From NCBI GenBank assembly GCA_900542935.1, contig UQPN01000017.1, positions 1-54,585 on the forward strand: a DNA stretch of 54,585 bases. The letters are read 5' to 3'. The notes under the pieces were generated by a model. It did no database searches. It was not told the origin of the DNA and was given only the letters and a program-made list of their open reading frames with translations. The stretch comes from an uncultured Eubacteriales bacterium (lineage in GTDB: Bacteria > Bacillota > Clostridia > Christensenellales > Borkfalkiaceae). Of the stretch, positions 17,074-26,106 are shown one piece after another (position 1 is the first letter of the stretch; each line of letters opens with the position of its first letter). The position numbers were made by a program, and so were the translations under genes.

Positions 17074-17859
17074 ATGAACGGTACGCAGACAGTGGAATTT
17101 TACGAAAAAGCAGCCGACGAAAGCGGACATCTGTATTTTGCCCGTTACGATATTTCCGACGGCGACAATCGGCCGTACTTTCCTCACTTTCACGACAGCC
17201 CGGAATTTATCCTTGTGCGCGAGGGAACCTACCTTGTGCACGTCGGCGCGCAGGAACGCCTTCTGCACGCGGGCGAAATCGCGTTTGTCGATTCGTTCGT
17301 TCCGCATTTCTACCGCACGGCGGGCAAAGCCGCGGTATACGCCCTCGTCATCGATAAAAACCTCTTTTCCGTCGAAACGCTCTCCTCGCGCGTGTTTCCG
17401 CCGTTTCCCGCCGTTTCCGCCGAAAATTTTGCCGTAATCATGCGCTATTTCGACGCCTGCGCCCCCTATATTTCCGCAAACCGACAGACGAAATGCGGCT
17501 TTTCCGATATGTTCGCGGGGCTTTTGTACGAATTCTGCCCCTCGCAGGAACGCAAGGAAAACAAGACGGCGCGCGCGTTTTCGGAAGTCTTAAGATACCT
17601 GAACGAGCACTACCGCGAGGAAATCACCTTATCTTCGCTTGCCGCCCGCTTTTCGTACGCCGAAAATTATTTTTCCGCGCTGTTCAACGATTTCACGGGC
17701 ATGTCTTTGCGGGAATACGTCAACCGCCGCCGCATCGCCGAAGTGCTGCGCTTAAAAGCGAAAAATCCCGCCGCGTCCCTCTTCGCCCTCGCGCTGGACT
17801 GCGGCTACGTCAGCGAAAAAACTTTCTACCGCGCGCTTGCGAAATATGGTAAGAAATGA
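17074..17859 (+). CDS. AraC-family transcriptional regulator with cupin sensor domain
   Basis: 261 residues. The N-terminal cupin-like half holds FPHFHDSPEFILVREGTYLV and a GEIAFVDSFVPHF turn, a sugar-sensor layout. The C-terminal half has two helix-turn-helix units: EITLSSLAARFSYAENYFSALFND, then ALALDCGYVSEKTFYRALAKY. It ends about ten residues earlier than most relatives, directly after the second recognition helix. It precedes the oxidoreductase-isomerase operon on the same strand, so it probably controls that operon in response to the operon's substrate. Confidence 0.92.
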   Translation: MNGTQTVEFYEKAADESGHLYFARYDISDGDNRPYFPHFHDSPEFILVREGTYLVHVGAQERLLHAGEIAFVDSFVPHFYRTAGKAAVYALVIDKNLFSVETLSSRVFPPFPAVSAENFAVIMRYFDACAPYISANRQTKCGFSDMFAGLLYEFCPSQERKENKTARAFSEVLRYLNEHYREEITLSSLAARFSYAENYFSALFNDFTGMSLREYVNRRRIAEVLRLKAKNPAASLFALALDCGYVSEKTFYRALAKYGKK

Positions 17860-17882
17860 CAGTATTTTTGCAACTTTCGGGG

Positions 17883-17911
17883 TTGCACCGGCATTTTTTA
17901 CGTAGTATAAT
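17883..17911 (+). promoter_or_regulatory. Promoter of the oxidoreductase operon
   Basis: TTGCAC (17883-17888), 17-base spacer, TATAAT (17906-17911). ATG begins at 17918, so the predicted start site is the A of the start codon. The box is a near-consensus sigma-A promoter, which makes this the clearest leaderless case in the window. Confidence 0.85.
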
Positions 17912-17917
17912 GTAGCC

Positions 17918-18988
17918 ATGAAAAACGAAAACGCCGCCGGCTGCGGCACAAAAAAACAATTTAAAGTCGCCGTTATCGGCTGCGGCAGAATTTCCGTAAT
18001 GCACTTCGACGGCATCGCGCGTTCGCCGCTTGCGCAGCTTGTCGCCTGTTGCGACATACGCCCCGGACGGGCGGAAACCGCCGCGAAAAAATACGGCTGC
18101 AAAGCGTATGCTTCTTACGAAGAGATGATAGACGCCGAACGCCCGGACGCGGTACATATCTGCCTGCCGCACTATCTGCACGCCCCCGCGGCGCAATACG
18201 CGATTTCGCGCGGCGTGAACGTACTCACCGAAAAGCCGATGACGATTTCGCTTGCGGACGCCGAAAAAACGGTGGCTATGGCGAAAGAAAAAGGCGTGCG
18301 TTATCACGTGATTTTCCAGTGCCGCTACAACGCCGCCTCAAAGCTTGTGAAAATGCGTGCCGAAGAGGGCGCACGCGGCGGAAAGCTTGGAAAACTTTTA
18401 TGCGCTTCTTCGTTTCTTACGTGGTCGAGAAGCGACGAATATTATTCGGAAAGCGACTGGAAAGGCACTTGGGATAAAGAAGGCGGCGGCGTGGTGATCG
18501 ATCAGGCGATTCATTCGATCGACCTCGTGAACTGGATTGTAAATTCGCCCGTGAAACGCGTTTCCGTTTCGATGGCGAACCGCGGGCATAACATCGTGAA
18601 AGTGGAAGATTCGGCGGACGGTCTGATCGAATACGAAAACGGCGTAAAATACTGCTTCTTCTGCACGAACAACTTCTGCACGGACGAGCCCATCGAAATC
18701 AAGCTGGTGTTCGAACGCGGCACGGCGGTATTTTCCTACGACGAAGCGCTGATTACCTACGCGGACGGCTCCCCCGCCGAACGCGTGGAAAAAGATAAAA
18801 ATCTGCAGGCGGTGGAAGGCGGCAAAGATTACTGGGGCTTCCGCCACGCGGAACAGATCGCAAAATTTTACGAAGCGCTGGCGGGAAAACGCGCCCCCGA
18901 ACTGACGGGCGAAGAAGTTTTGAAAACCCACCGCCTGATATGCGCGATTTACGAGGACGGCAAAAAACATTTTACGGCAAACACGTAA
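17918..18988 (+). CDS. Gfo/Idh/MocA family NAD(P)-dependent oxidoreductase
   Basis: 356 residues. Rossmann half with VAVIGCGRI (Gly21-x-Gly23) and the EKP motif (Glu105-Lys106-Pro107), whose Lys is the usual catalytic residue. The C-terminal beta-sheet half includes VIDQAIHSIDLVNW with the conserved His-x-x-Asp. Family members oxidise or reduce sugars, inositols or their derivatives. First gene of a three-gene operon with a sugar isomerase (27 bases on) and a second family member. No ribosome binding site is seen. The -10 box lies six bases before ATG, and the first 15 residues look like an extension before the Rossmann fold. Confidence 0.93.
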   Translation: MKNENAAGCGTKKQFKVAVIGCGRISVMHFDGIARSPLAQLVACCDIRPGRAETAAKKYGCKAYASYEEMIDAERPDAVHICLPHYLHAPAAQYAISRGVNVLTEKPMTISLADAEKTVAMAKEKGVRYHVIFQCRYNAASKLVKMRAEEGARGGKLGKLLCASSFLTWSRSDEYYSESDWKGTWDKEGGGVVIDQAIHSIDLVNWIVNSPVKRVSVSMANRGHNIVKVEDSADGLIEYENGVKYCFFCTNNFCTDEPIEIKLVFERGTAVFSYDEALITYADGSPAERVEKDKNLQAVEGGKDYWGFRHAEQIAKFYEALAGKRAPELTGEEVLKTHRLICAIYEDGKKHFTANT

Positions 18989-19015
18989 ACGCAACGAAAA
19001 CAAGGAGATAAAATT

Positions 19016-19855
19016 ATGATAAAACTCGGCACCATGGTAAGATTTTCGCACGAAACGCAAGGACTCGGCGAACTGAAAACCGCGTTTGAAAACGTGAAAA
19101 AATACGGCTTGCCTACCTGCCAGCTCTGCTGCTGGGATATGAGCAAATTCACCGACGAAAACGCGGCGGGCATCCGCGAAATCGTAAAGGAAACGGGCGT
19201 GGAAATTTCCGCGCTCTGGTGCGGCTGGGAAGTTGCCCCCACGTGGGATTTCATCGACGGATACCACACCATCGGGCTGGTGCCCATCGCCTACCGCGCG
19301 CGCCGCGTGCAAAATTTAAAAGACGGCTCCGATTTCGCAAAAAAAATCGGCGTGAAATACGTGGCTACGCACGTGGGATTTCTGCCCGAAAATCAGAAAA
19401 CGGACGAATATACCGCCGTGGTGGAAGCCATACGCGAAGTTGCCCTGCACTGCAAAGAAAACGGGCAGTATTTCTTATTTGAAACGGGACAGGAAACGCC
19501 CGTAACGCTGCGCCGTACCATCGAACGCGTGGGCACGGGAAATCTCGGCATCAATCTCGATCCCGCCAACCTCCTCTTATACGGCAAAGGCAACCCCTGC
19601 GACGCGCTGGACGTATTCGGCGACTACGTGATGGGCGTGCACGCGAAAGACGGAGAATACCCCACCGACGGCGACCGGCTGGGCGAGGAAAAACGCATCG
19701 GCGACGGCAGAGTGAACTTTCCTCTGCTGATCAGGAAGCTGAAAGAACACGGCTACGACGGCGCGATTACCATCGAACGCGAAATTTCGGGCGAACAACA
19801 GGTGCGGGACGTTCTGTACGCAAAAAAATTTCTGGAGGATATTATCCATGACTGA
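19016..19855 (+). CDS. TIM-barrel sugar phosphate isomerase/epimerase
   Basis: 279 residues of the xylose isomerase-like AP-endonuclease fold. Predicted divalent-metal ligands are Glu156 (FETGQE), Asp182 (INLDPAN), His209 (GVHAKD) and Glu254 (TIERE), the tetrad found in inosose dehydratases and sugar epimerases. AGGAG precedes ATG at good spacing. Placed between two Gfo/Idh oxidoreductases, it likely carries out the isomerisation or dehydration step of the same oxidation pathway, as in inositol or keto-sugar catabolism. The substrate is not identifiable. Confidence 0.92.
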   Translation: MIKLGTMVRFSHETQGLGELKTAFENVKKYGLPTCQLCCWDMSKFTDENAAGIREIVKETGVEISALWCGWEVAPTWDFIDGYHTIGLVPIAYRARRVQNLKDGSDFAKKIGVKYVATHVGFLPENQKTDEYTAVVEAIREVALHCKENGQYFLFETGQETPVTLRRTIERVGTGNLGINLDPANLLLYGKGNPCDALDVFGDYVMGVHAKDGEYPTDGDRLGEEKRIGDGRVNFPLLIRKLKEHGYDGAITIEREISGEQQVRDVLYAKKFLEDIIHD

Positions 19856-20879
19856 AAACAACGAAAAAACTTTAAAAGTGGCTTTAATCGGTATCGGCCG
19901 CATGGGCTATTGGCATTATTGCTGTTACGACGATATTCCGGGCGCCGAAATCATCGCCGTGTGCGACGTGTGCGCGGATATGGCAAAGGAAAAAGTCGAA
20001 AAGCACGCCGCGGAAAAATCCGTTTCTTCCGCCGCCGTCCCCCGCGTTTACGCAAATCTTGACGAACTATTGCAAAACGAAACGCCGGACGCGGTTGATA
20101 TCTGCACGCCGAGCTATATGCACGCGGACATGGCGGTAAAGTGCCTCGAAAAGGGTATCAACGTGCTTTGCGAAAAACCGATGACGCTTTGCGAAGCGGA
20201 CGCGGCGCGCGTGCTGGCGGCGGAAAAAAAGAGCGGCAAAAAATTCATGGCGGCGCACGTGGTGCGTTACATGGCACCGTACGTGTATCTTAAAAAAGCC
20301 GTCGAAAGCGGCAGAAACGGCAAACTGCTGCGGCTGGATATGAAGCGCCTTTCCGCTATCCCCCGCTGGAGCTGGGAGGACTGGATGCGCAACGAAAAAT
20401 TAAGCGGCGGCGTAGGGCTGGATCTTTCGGTGCACGATCTCGATTTCGTGTTTTCTCTGCTGGGCGCGCCGAAGAGCATGAACGCCGTATACCGCCCGAT
20501 TCGGAATAACAGCACTTACATTTTAAGCACGCTGCAATACGACGGCATCACGGTTACCTGCGAGGGCACGTGGTATAATGCCGAAACGTTCCCCTTCCGC
20601 TCGGACTATCTTGCCGTATTCGAAAACGGCTTCATCCGCAGCGAAGCGGGCACGATTACGGAAAACGGAGCCGTTGTCGAACTTTCCGACGCGGCGAGCG
20701 CCGAAGAAAAAAAGGACCTCGGCATCAACATTTCCGGCGACAACGCTTATGCGGAAGAAATCGCCTACTTCTTAAACTGCGTGAGAAACAACCTGCCCGT
20801 AACGTACGTTACGCCCGAAAGCTCGGAGCAGACGGTACGTCTGACGGAAGAGCTTATCAAAAACGCGAAAATCGTATAA
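19848..20879 (+). CDS. Second Gfo/Idh/MocA family oxidoreductase
   Basis: 343 residues. VALIGIGRMG (Gly15-x-Gly17-x-x-Gly20) binds the dinucleotide; CEKP carries catalytic Lys110; GLDLSVHDLDFVF gives the conserved His-x-x-Asp. GGAGG lies upstream inside the isomerase gene, and ATGACTGA overlaps its stop by eight bases, so translation is probably coupled. It differs clearly from the first oxidoreductase, so the two likely handle successive steps or opposite directions rather than being duplicates. A terminator follows. Confidence 0.93.
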   Translation: MTENNEKTLKVALIGIGRMGYWHYCCYDDIPGAEIIAVCDVCADMAKEKVEKHAAEKSVSSAAVPRVYANLDELLQNETPDAVDICTPSYMHADMAVKCLEKGINVLCEKPMTLCEADAARVLAAEKKSGKKFMAAHVVRYMAPYVYLKKAVESGRNGKLLRLDMKRLSAIPRWSWEDWMRNEKLSGGVGLDLSVHDLDFVFSLLGAPKSMNAVYRPIRNNSTYILSTLQYDGITVTCEGTWYNAETFPFRSDYLAVFENGFIRSEAGTITENGAVVELSDAASAEEKKDLGINISGDNAYAEEIAYFLNCVRNNLPVTYVTPESSEQTVRLTEELIKNAKIV

Positions 20880-20975
20880 AAGCGGCGACGAGCCGAAAAA
20901 AAAGAAAAGCCGCCGTAAGCGGGGCGAATCAGCTAGACGTTCGTCAAATCCGCTCAACTTAATGCAAATAAACCG

Positions 20976-21001
20976 AAACGCACGTTTCCGCGTGCGTTTT
21001 T
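20976..21001 (+). terminator. Terminator of the oxidoreductase operon
   Basis: AAACGCACG (20976-20984) pairs with CGTGCGTTT (20991-20999), six-base loop, T run. Confidence 0.85.
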
Positions 21002-21003
21002 GC

Positions 21004-21032
21004 TTGCTTTTTTTCGCAAAGTCTGTTATAAT
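21004..21032 (+). promoter_or_regulatory. Promoter of the second MATE gene
   Basis: TTGCTT (21004-21009), 17-base spacer, TATAAT (21027-21032) with upstream TG. The leader holds a small GCATCC/GGGTGC hairpin followed by TTTTTA that could act as a weak attenuator. Confidence 0.8.
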
Positions 21033-21097
21033 ACGCTTTACCGCATCCTATGGGTGCTTTTTATATATAATATAAAAAAACTTCCGGAGGAAAAACC

Positions 21098-22432
21098 TTG
21101 CAGGTAAAATTATCCGATCATTTTCATTATCCCACGCTGTTGAAATTCGTGTTTCCAAGCGTTTGTATGATGGTTTTTACGTCGATTTACGGCGTTGTGG
21201 ACGGGCTGTTTGTTTCTAATTTCGCGGGAAAAACGCCCTTTGCCGCCATCAATCTGATTATGCCCTTTTTGATGATTATGGGCGCAGTGGGCTTCATGCT
21301 GGGCGCGGGCGGCAGCGCCATCGTTTCGCGTACGTTCGGCGAGGGCGAAAACGAAAAAGCGTGTTCGTATTTCTCCTTTCTGGTGGCGTTTACGTTTTGT
21401 ATCGGCGTTGTTCTCGCGCTGATCGGATTCGCGGTGCTTCCTTCCGTGGCAAGGTTGTTGAAAGCCGAGGGATATTTGTACGTGTACGGCGTGCAATACG
21501 CGCGCATCATCCTCATCGGCGTGCCGTTCTGGATGCTGCAAACCATGTTTCAGACGTTTTTCATCACCGCCGAAAAGCCGCATCTCGGTTTCGTCGTTAC
21601 GGTAATTTCGGGAGTATGCAACATGGCGGGCGACGCGCTTCTGGTGGGCGCGCTGGGGCTCGGCGTAAAAGGCGCGGCGTGGGCTACCGTTCTTTCGCAG
21701 GCGGCGGGCGCGATTATCCCCGTGATTTACTTCGCCCGCAAAAACAAAAGTCTGCTGCATTTCTGTAAAACGCGTTTTTACGGCAAAGTGCTTTTGGAAT
21801 CGTGCTCGAACGGTTCTTCGGAATTCGTCAGCAACGTTTCTTCTTCGCTGGTGGGCATGCTGTTCAATTTTCAGCTGCTGAAACTGGCGGGCGAAAACGG
21901 CGTTTCGGCGTACGGCGTTTTAATGTACGTCAACTTCATTTACGTGGCGATTTTTCTCGGCTACTCCATCGGCGTGGCGCCCGTTGTGGGCTATCATTAC
22001 GGCGCGAAAAATCATGACGAACTCAAAAATCTGTTTAAAAAAAGCCTTATTTTAATGGCGGTTGCGGGCGTGGTGCTCACCGCGCTTGCCGAAGCGCTTG
22101 CCGCGCCGCTTTCGAAGCTGTTCGTGGGGTACGACGCCGAATTGTACGAACTTACGAAGCACGCGTTTTACGTTTACAGCCTCTGCTTCGTGTTCACGGG
22201 CGTGAATATTTTCGGTTCCGGCTTCTTCACCGCGCTTTCCAACGGAAAAGTTTCGGCGATTATTTCGTTTTTGCGCACCGTGGTGTTTCAGGTGGCGGCG
22301 GTGCTGCTTCTGCCGCAAATCATAGGCGGCGTCGGCGGCGTGTGGTGGTCGGTAGCGGTGGCGGAAGTTCTTTCTTTCGCCGTTACCGTGTTTTGCTTCC
22401 TGCGTTACCGCAAAAAATACGATTACGTTTAA
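21098..22432 (+). CDS. MATE family efflux transporter (MepA-like)
   Basis: 444 residues, about twelve helices in the two MatE halves. Landmarks are FVFPSVCMMVFTSIYGVVDGLFVSNFAG, MLGAGGSAIVSRTFGEG and GYSIGVAPVVGYHYGAKN, typical of the MepA group of Bacillota. The start is TTG at 21098, seven bases after GGAGG. Expels drugs or metabolites by ion exchange; specificity unknown. TrmO follows after nine bases and probably shares the transcript. Confidence 0.93.
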   Translation: MQVKLSDHFHYPTLLKFVFPSVCMMVFTSIYGVVDGLFVSNFAGKTPFAAINLIMPFLMIMGAVGFMLGAGGSAIVSRTFGEGENEKACSYFSFLVAFTFCIGVVLALIGFAVLPSVARLLKAEGYLYVYGVQYARIILIGVPFWMLQTMFQTFFITAEKPHLGFVVTVISGVCNMAGDALLVGALGLGVKGAAWATVLSQAAGAIIPVIYFARKNKSLLHFCKTRFYGKVLLESCSNGSSEFVSNVSSSLVGMLFNFQLLKLAGENGVSAYGVLMYVNFIYVAIFLGYSIGVAPVVGYHYGAKNHDELKNLFKKSLILMAVAGVVLTALAEALAAPLSKLFVGYDAELYELTKHAFYVYSLCFVFTGVNIFGSGFFTALSNGKVSAIISFLRTVVFQVAAVLLLPQIIGGVGGVWWSVAVAEVLSFAVTVFCFLRYRKKYDYV

Positions 22433-22441
22433 CCGACTATC

Positions 22442-23194
22442 ATGAAACAAAAAAACGACAAAACATCAACTCTTTCCCCCGCATTTCCGGGCGCCGTTTC
22501 TTTAACGCCCGTCGCACGAGTGCAAAGCGATTTCAAAGAAAAATTCGGCGTGCCCCGTCAGAGCGGCAGAGCGGAAACGATTGCCGACGCGGTGCTTCTG
22601 CCGCCGTTCAACGTGCAAGAAAGCGTGCGCGGCATCGAACAATTTTCGCATCTCTGGCTGATTTTCGGGTTCTCCCTGAACCCCTCGTTCGGCGCGGAAT
22701 CTGCCGCGAAAAACTTTTCTCCGCTCGTGCGCCCGCCGCGGCTGGGCGGTAACGAAAAAGTAGGCGTATTCGCCAGCCGTTCCCCTTTCCGCCCCAACGG
22801 GCTGGGGCTTTCCTGCGTGAAACTTTTAAAGGTGATTTACCCGGAAAGCGGCGGCGTGATTCTGCGCGTTTCCGGCGCCGACCTTGTGGACGGCACCCCC
22901 GTATACGACGTAAAACCGTACCTGCCCGCGGCGGACAAAATCGAAACGGCGACGGGCGGCTTTTCCGACGAGCATGCGCGCGATTTTCTGCATGTCTGCT
23001 TTCCGCCGGAGTTGCTTGAAAAAATTCCGGAAAACAAGCGCGACGGGCTGATTGCCTGCCTTGCGGACGATCCCCGTCCCGCCTACCAGAACGATCCCGC
23101 GCGCGTGTACGGCATGAAATTTGCCGATTTCGACGTGCGTTTCACTATCGGCGGCAATACGCTTACGGTGTGCGCCGTGGAAAAAATCGGATAA
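22442..23194 (+). CDS. trmO: tRNA (t6A37) N6-methyltransferase TrmO (TsaA-like)
   Basis: Methylates N6-threonylcarbamoyladenosine at position 37 of tRNA-Thr (family role). 250 residues. The UPF0066 barrel shows KFGVPRQSG, IEQFSHLWLIF, a GVFASRSPFRPNGLGLS segment with the conserved RxPxRPN and GLS, and GADLVDGTPVYDVKPYLP. The C-terminal YaeB extension follows (EKIPENKRDGLIACLADDPRPAYQ with the DPRP signature), so this is the two-domain form. The gap from the MATE gene is only nine bases and no clear ribosome binding site is seen. Confidence 0.92.
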   Translation: MKQKNDKTSTLSPAFPGAVSLTPVARVQSDFKEKFGVPRQSGRAETIADAVLLPPFNVQESVRGIEQFSHLWLIFGFSLNPSFGAESAAKNFSPLVRPPRLGGNEKVGVFASRSPFRPNGLGLSCVKLLKVIYPESGGVILRVSGADLVDGTPVYDVKPYLPAADKIETATGGFSDEHARDFLHVCFPPELLEKIPENKRDGLIACLADDPRPAYQNDPARVYGMKFADFDVRFTIGGNTLTVCAVEKIG

Positions 23195-23210
23195 AAATTC
23201 CGGAAAAAAC

Positions 23211-23244
23211 GCCCTTTCCGGATTGACGGAAAGGGCGCCTTTTT
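23211..23244. terminator. Bidirectional terminator between trmO and the SGNH gene
   Basis: GCCCTTTCCG (23211-23220) pairs with CGGAAAGGGC (23227-23236); T run after, A run before, so it serves both converging genes. Confidence 0.88.
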
Positions 23245-23260
23245 GATGCTTTCATTATTT

Positions 23261-23294
23261 TACCGCCGTAAGATATCGGCTTGCGGTATTTTTT
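23261..23294 (+). terminator. Second, weaker terminator
   Basis: TACCGC (23261-23266) pairs with GCGGTA (23283-23288), with an inner CCG/CGG pair and a T run. Confidence 0.5.
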
Positions 23295-23307
23295 CAAACA
23301 GAAAAAC

Positions 23308-24027
23308 TTAAACTCTTCTTAAAATCGCCTGCGCAATCCGCCGATGCCCCGCCGCGGCGGGGTGCAGAGAATCGCCGCTTTGTTTATTGAAGTATAATTC
23401 CGCGTGCTTTTCGTTTATCGGAAGCAGTCCGCTTTCCCGATACAAATCGATCAGTTCAACAGCCCATATATCCGCCGCCTTCCGAATCGCCTCAACGTAT
23501 TCTTCGAAATACACGCCGATGCGGTTAGCATACAGTTCGTCCGGCTGAACGTTATCGCCGCCGAAAAAGGCATACGCGCGATGCAGCGGCGTAAGCAAGA
23601 TAATCCGCTTATCGGGATAGTCGTTTTTAATCTGCGCGAAAAAGCGATTCAGGCGCCCTTTAAACGTCTCCTCGCCGAATACGAACTCCCGCTTTTTGCG
23701 CACGGCATAACGCGCAGGCTGATTTTTCGCGTCGTATTCGCACACTATGTTTTCCGCATGCTCCGTGAAAAATTCGCCCAAAGGCACGCCTTCGTTGAAA
23801 TCGTTGGTGCCGATGCACACAAACAGAACGTCGAAATCGTCGCCGACTTCTTTGCGCATTGTTTCAAGCTGCGAAAACAGCCCGCAGGAAGTAGCGCCGT
23901 TTACGCCGAACCCGTACGTCTGCGCCCCCGTTTCTTCCGCGATATACTCTATGTATCTTTTATCGGTTGCAACGCCCTCGGTAATGCTGTCGCCCAAAAA
24001 ACATAATCTGTCCGTACGCCGAATCAT
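23308..24027 (-). CDS. SGNH/GDSL-type esterase or acyl hydrolase
   Basis: 239 residues with the SGNH blocks: GDSIT (catalytic Ser14), a Gly in GVNGATS, GTNDF (Asn75) and the C-terminal DSLHP (Asp219, His222). No signal peptide, so it acts in the cytoplasm. Relatives remove acetyl or acyl groups from sugars and lipids; the substrate here is not evident. AGGGGAAG is the ribosome binding site. It is a single gene with an exact consensus promoter and a shared terminator, suggesting steady expression. Confidence 0.9.
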   Translation of the reverse strand: MIRRTDRLCFLGDSITEGVATDKRYIEYIAEETGAQTYGFGVNGATSCGLFSQLETMRKEVGDDFDVLFVCIGTNDFNEGVPLGEFFTEHAENIVCEYDAKNQPARYAVRKKREFVFGEETFKGRLNRFFAQIKNDYPDKRIILLTPLHRAYAFFGGDNVQPDELYANRIGVYFEEYVEAIRKAADIWAVELIDLYRESGLLPINEKHAELYFNKQSGDSLHPAAAGHRRIAQAILRRV

Positions 24028-24056
24028 CTTTTCGCTTCCCCTGCAAATTTTTTATC

Positions 24057-24085
24057 ATTATAGCACAAAACCATGTGTTTGTCAA
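24057..24085 (-). promoter_or_regulatory. Consensus promoter of the SGNH gene
   Basis: Minus strand TTGACA (24080-24085), 17-base spacer, TATAAT (24057-24062): a full match to the sigma-A consensus. Confidence 0.93.
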
Positions 24086-24194
24086 CAGTTTCCGGCTTTT
24101 CGTAAAATTTAAAAAATCTTACGCGTTTCCGCTTCTACCGTCTTGATACAACGCCGCCGAACAAAGAATAACCCCGCGCCGCAAACTTTTTGTT

Positions 24195-24223
24195 AAAAAT
24201 CCCGCGGAAAAATTACCGCGGGA
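24195..24223 (-). terminator. Terminator of the Na/Pi cotransporter gene
   Basis: TCCCGCGG/CCGCGGGA stem (24200-24223) with a U run on the minus transcript. Confidence 0.88.
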
Positions 24224-24249
24224 AACCGAATATCATATTGAATATAAGG

Positions 24250-25908
24250 TTACGAAACAAACCCGTCTACGCTGTGCGCCACGTAATTGAGGTGGTCGCC
24301 CACACGTTCGAGATTAGAAACCAGATTGATGAACACGGGGTTGTTTTCCGCATTGCACTCGCCGCGCTGCATTCTGTCGATATGGTCGGCAATCAAACTG
24401 CGGCGCATATTGTCCACGCGATCCTCCGTTTCGTCCGATTCGTTCATGATGTTATATTCTTTCATCAGTACGATACGTTTTACAAGCGAATACTGTTCCT
24501 GCAGCAGGGCATACATTTCGGAAAGTTTCGTGCCCACTACGGGAGAAAACGTAAGGTTTTCGTTGATGGTCTTGCGCGTATATTTCGTTAAATTATCGGC
24601 AAGCTCCGAAATTCTCACAATGTCCCCCACGTTGTTGTGCAGGGCGCTGATTTTCTTTTCGTCCTCGAGAGAAGGTCCCGCGGCGGAAACTTTCACCAGA
24701 TAATCGCTGATGGATTTGCTTAAATCTGCAATCTTCTCGTTGTTTGCCGCCACATTTTCCACGGTAGATACGTCCCGACGGATAAACCCGTTGAACGCAG
24801 TTGCGAGAGACGCCATCGCCATATCCGCCATACGGAACGTTTCTTTCTTCAGCTGCGAAATGGCAAGCGCGGGCGAATTCAGGAATCGTTTATCCATATA
24901 TACAAACTTCGCGCCGCTTTCCGTTTCCTCGGCTTTTTCTTCCGTTTTCGTTTCGGGAACGATCAGCATGGCAAGTTTCACAAGCACGTTCGTAAACGGC
25001 AGGAACATCAACGTGCACAGCACGTTGAAGAAGGTGTGGAACATGGCGATCTGCGTTTCCGGGGAAGAGAACCAGCGTTCGAACGTCTTTTGCTGAAACT
25101 GCGGGAAAATCAGCAGCACTACCATGAAAAGAACGGCGCCGATGACGTTGAACAGCAGGTGAATGATACTTGCGCGACGCGCGTTTACGCTTGTTCCTAT
25201 CGAGGAAATCAGCGCCGTAACGCAGCTGCCGATATTGCTGCCGAGAATCACGTACAGTACCGCGTTTCCGCCGCCGCCCACAATCAGCCCTTGCATCGCC
25301 ATCGCGATGATAATCGTTGTTACCGCGCTGGATGACTGAATCAACGCCGTGAACGCAACGCCGATAAACAGAAGAAAAACCGGATTCGTTGCCTTAGAAA
25401 GCACGGTTTCAAGCGCTGCGTGAATCATTTCGCCTTCCATTGCGCCGCTCATCACGTCCAGCCCCACAAAAACGATGCCGAGCCCCGCCAGAGCGATACC
25501 CGCAAGCCGCACCTTATCCTTTTTCGAAAACATGTTCATTGCCATGCCCGCAAACGCAAACGCCATAAAGAAAACGTTGAGGTTAAATGCCTGCAACGCC
25601 ACGATCTGCGCCGTGATCGTCGTGCCGATGTTCGCGCCCATGATGATCGTTGCGGCTTGTTTTAAAGACATAATGCCCGTATTCACAAACCCGATCACCA
25701 TCACCGTAGTGATGGCGGAACTCTGTACTACCGCCGTGGCGGCCGCGCCTAAGCCCACGCCCACCAGTTTTTTATCGGACGTTTTATTGAACAGCCTTTT
25801 CAGCCCGTTGCCCGCCAGCTTTTCCATATTGTCGGAAAGCAACTTAAATCCGAGCAGAAATACGCCGCAGCCCGCAAGAATGGTGATAACCGAATAAACG
25901 TAATCCAT
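24250..25908 (-). CDS. Na+/phosphate cotransporter with C-terminal PhoU-like domain
   Basis: 552 residues from ATG 25908. Two Na_Pi_cotrans repeats each carry a QSS motif (VVQSSAITTV and ALIQSSSAVTTI) and the paired MGANIGTTITA and LGSNIGSCVTA segments. A hydrophilic half from about residue 340 has PhoU-like helices (AISQLKKETFRMADMA... ERVGDHLNYVAHSV). Likely imports phosphate with sodium, the PhoU part sensing or gating. The frame extends to GTG 25947, but helix 1 fits the ATG start. GGAGG is 16 bases from this ATG, unusually far. Confidence 0.92.
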   Translation of the reverse strand: MDYVYSVITILAGCGVFLLGFKLLSDNMEKLAGNGLKRLFNKTSDKKLVGVGLGAAATAVVQSSAITTVMVIGFVNTGIMSLKQAATIIMGANIGTTITAQIVALQAFNLNVFFMAFAFAGMAMNMFSKKDKVRLAGIALAGLGIVFVGLDVMSGAMEGEMIHAALETVLSKATNPVFLLFIGVAFTALIQSSSAVTTIIIAMAMQGLIVGGGGNAVLYVILGSNIGSCVTALISSIGTSVNARRASIIHLLFNVIGAVLFMVVLLIFPQFQQKTFERWFSSPETQIAMFHTFFNVLCTLMFLPFTNVLVKLAMLIVPETKTEEKAEETESGAKFVYMDKRFLNSPALAISQLKKETFRMADMAMASLATAFNGFIRRDVSTVENVAANNEKIADLSKSISDYLVKVSAAGPSLEDEKKISALHNNVGDIVRISELADNLTKYTRKTINENLTFSPVVGTKLSEMYALLQEQYSLVKRIVLMKEYNIMNESDETEDRVDNMRRSLIADHIDRMQRGECNAENNPVFINLVSNLERVGDHLNYVAHSVDGFVS

Positions 25909-26106
25909 AAAATTTTTTAATTTTCCTCCGTGCGAACCTTTCCGCACGCACTTTTGTACCCGTTTGCCTTTATTTGTATCCTACTACGCCTGTATCCTTT
26001 TCCCCGCCGGGCTTATCGGCGCGGTTTTTACCGCCGTTCTTCCGACTCGTCCGTTCGCTCGCCTGACGCGAAACGGTTCGGCGTTTGCCCGCTTCCCCGC
26101 ATTTTA

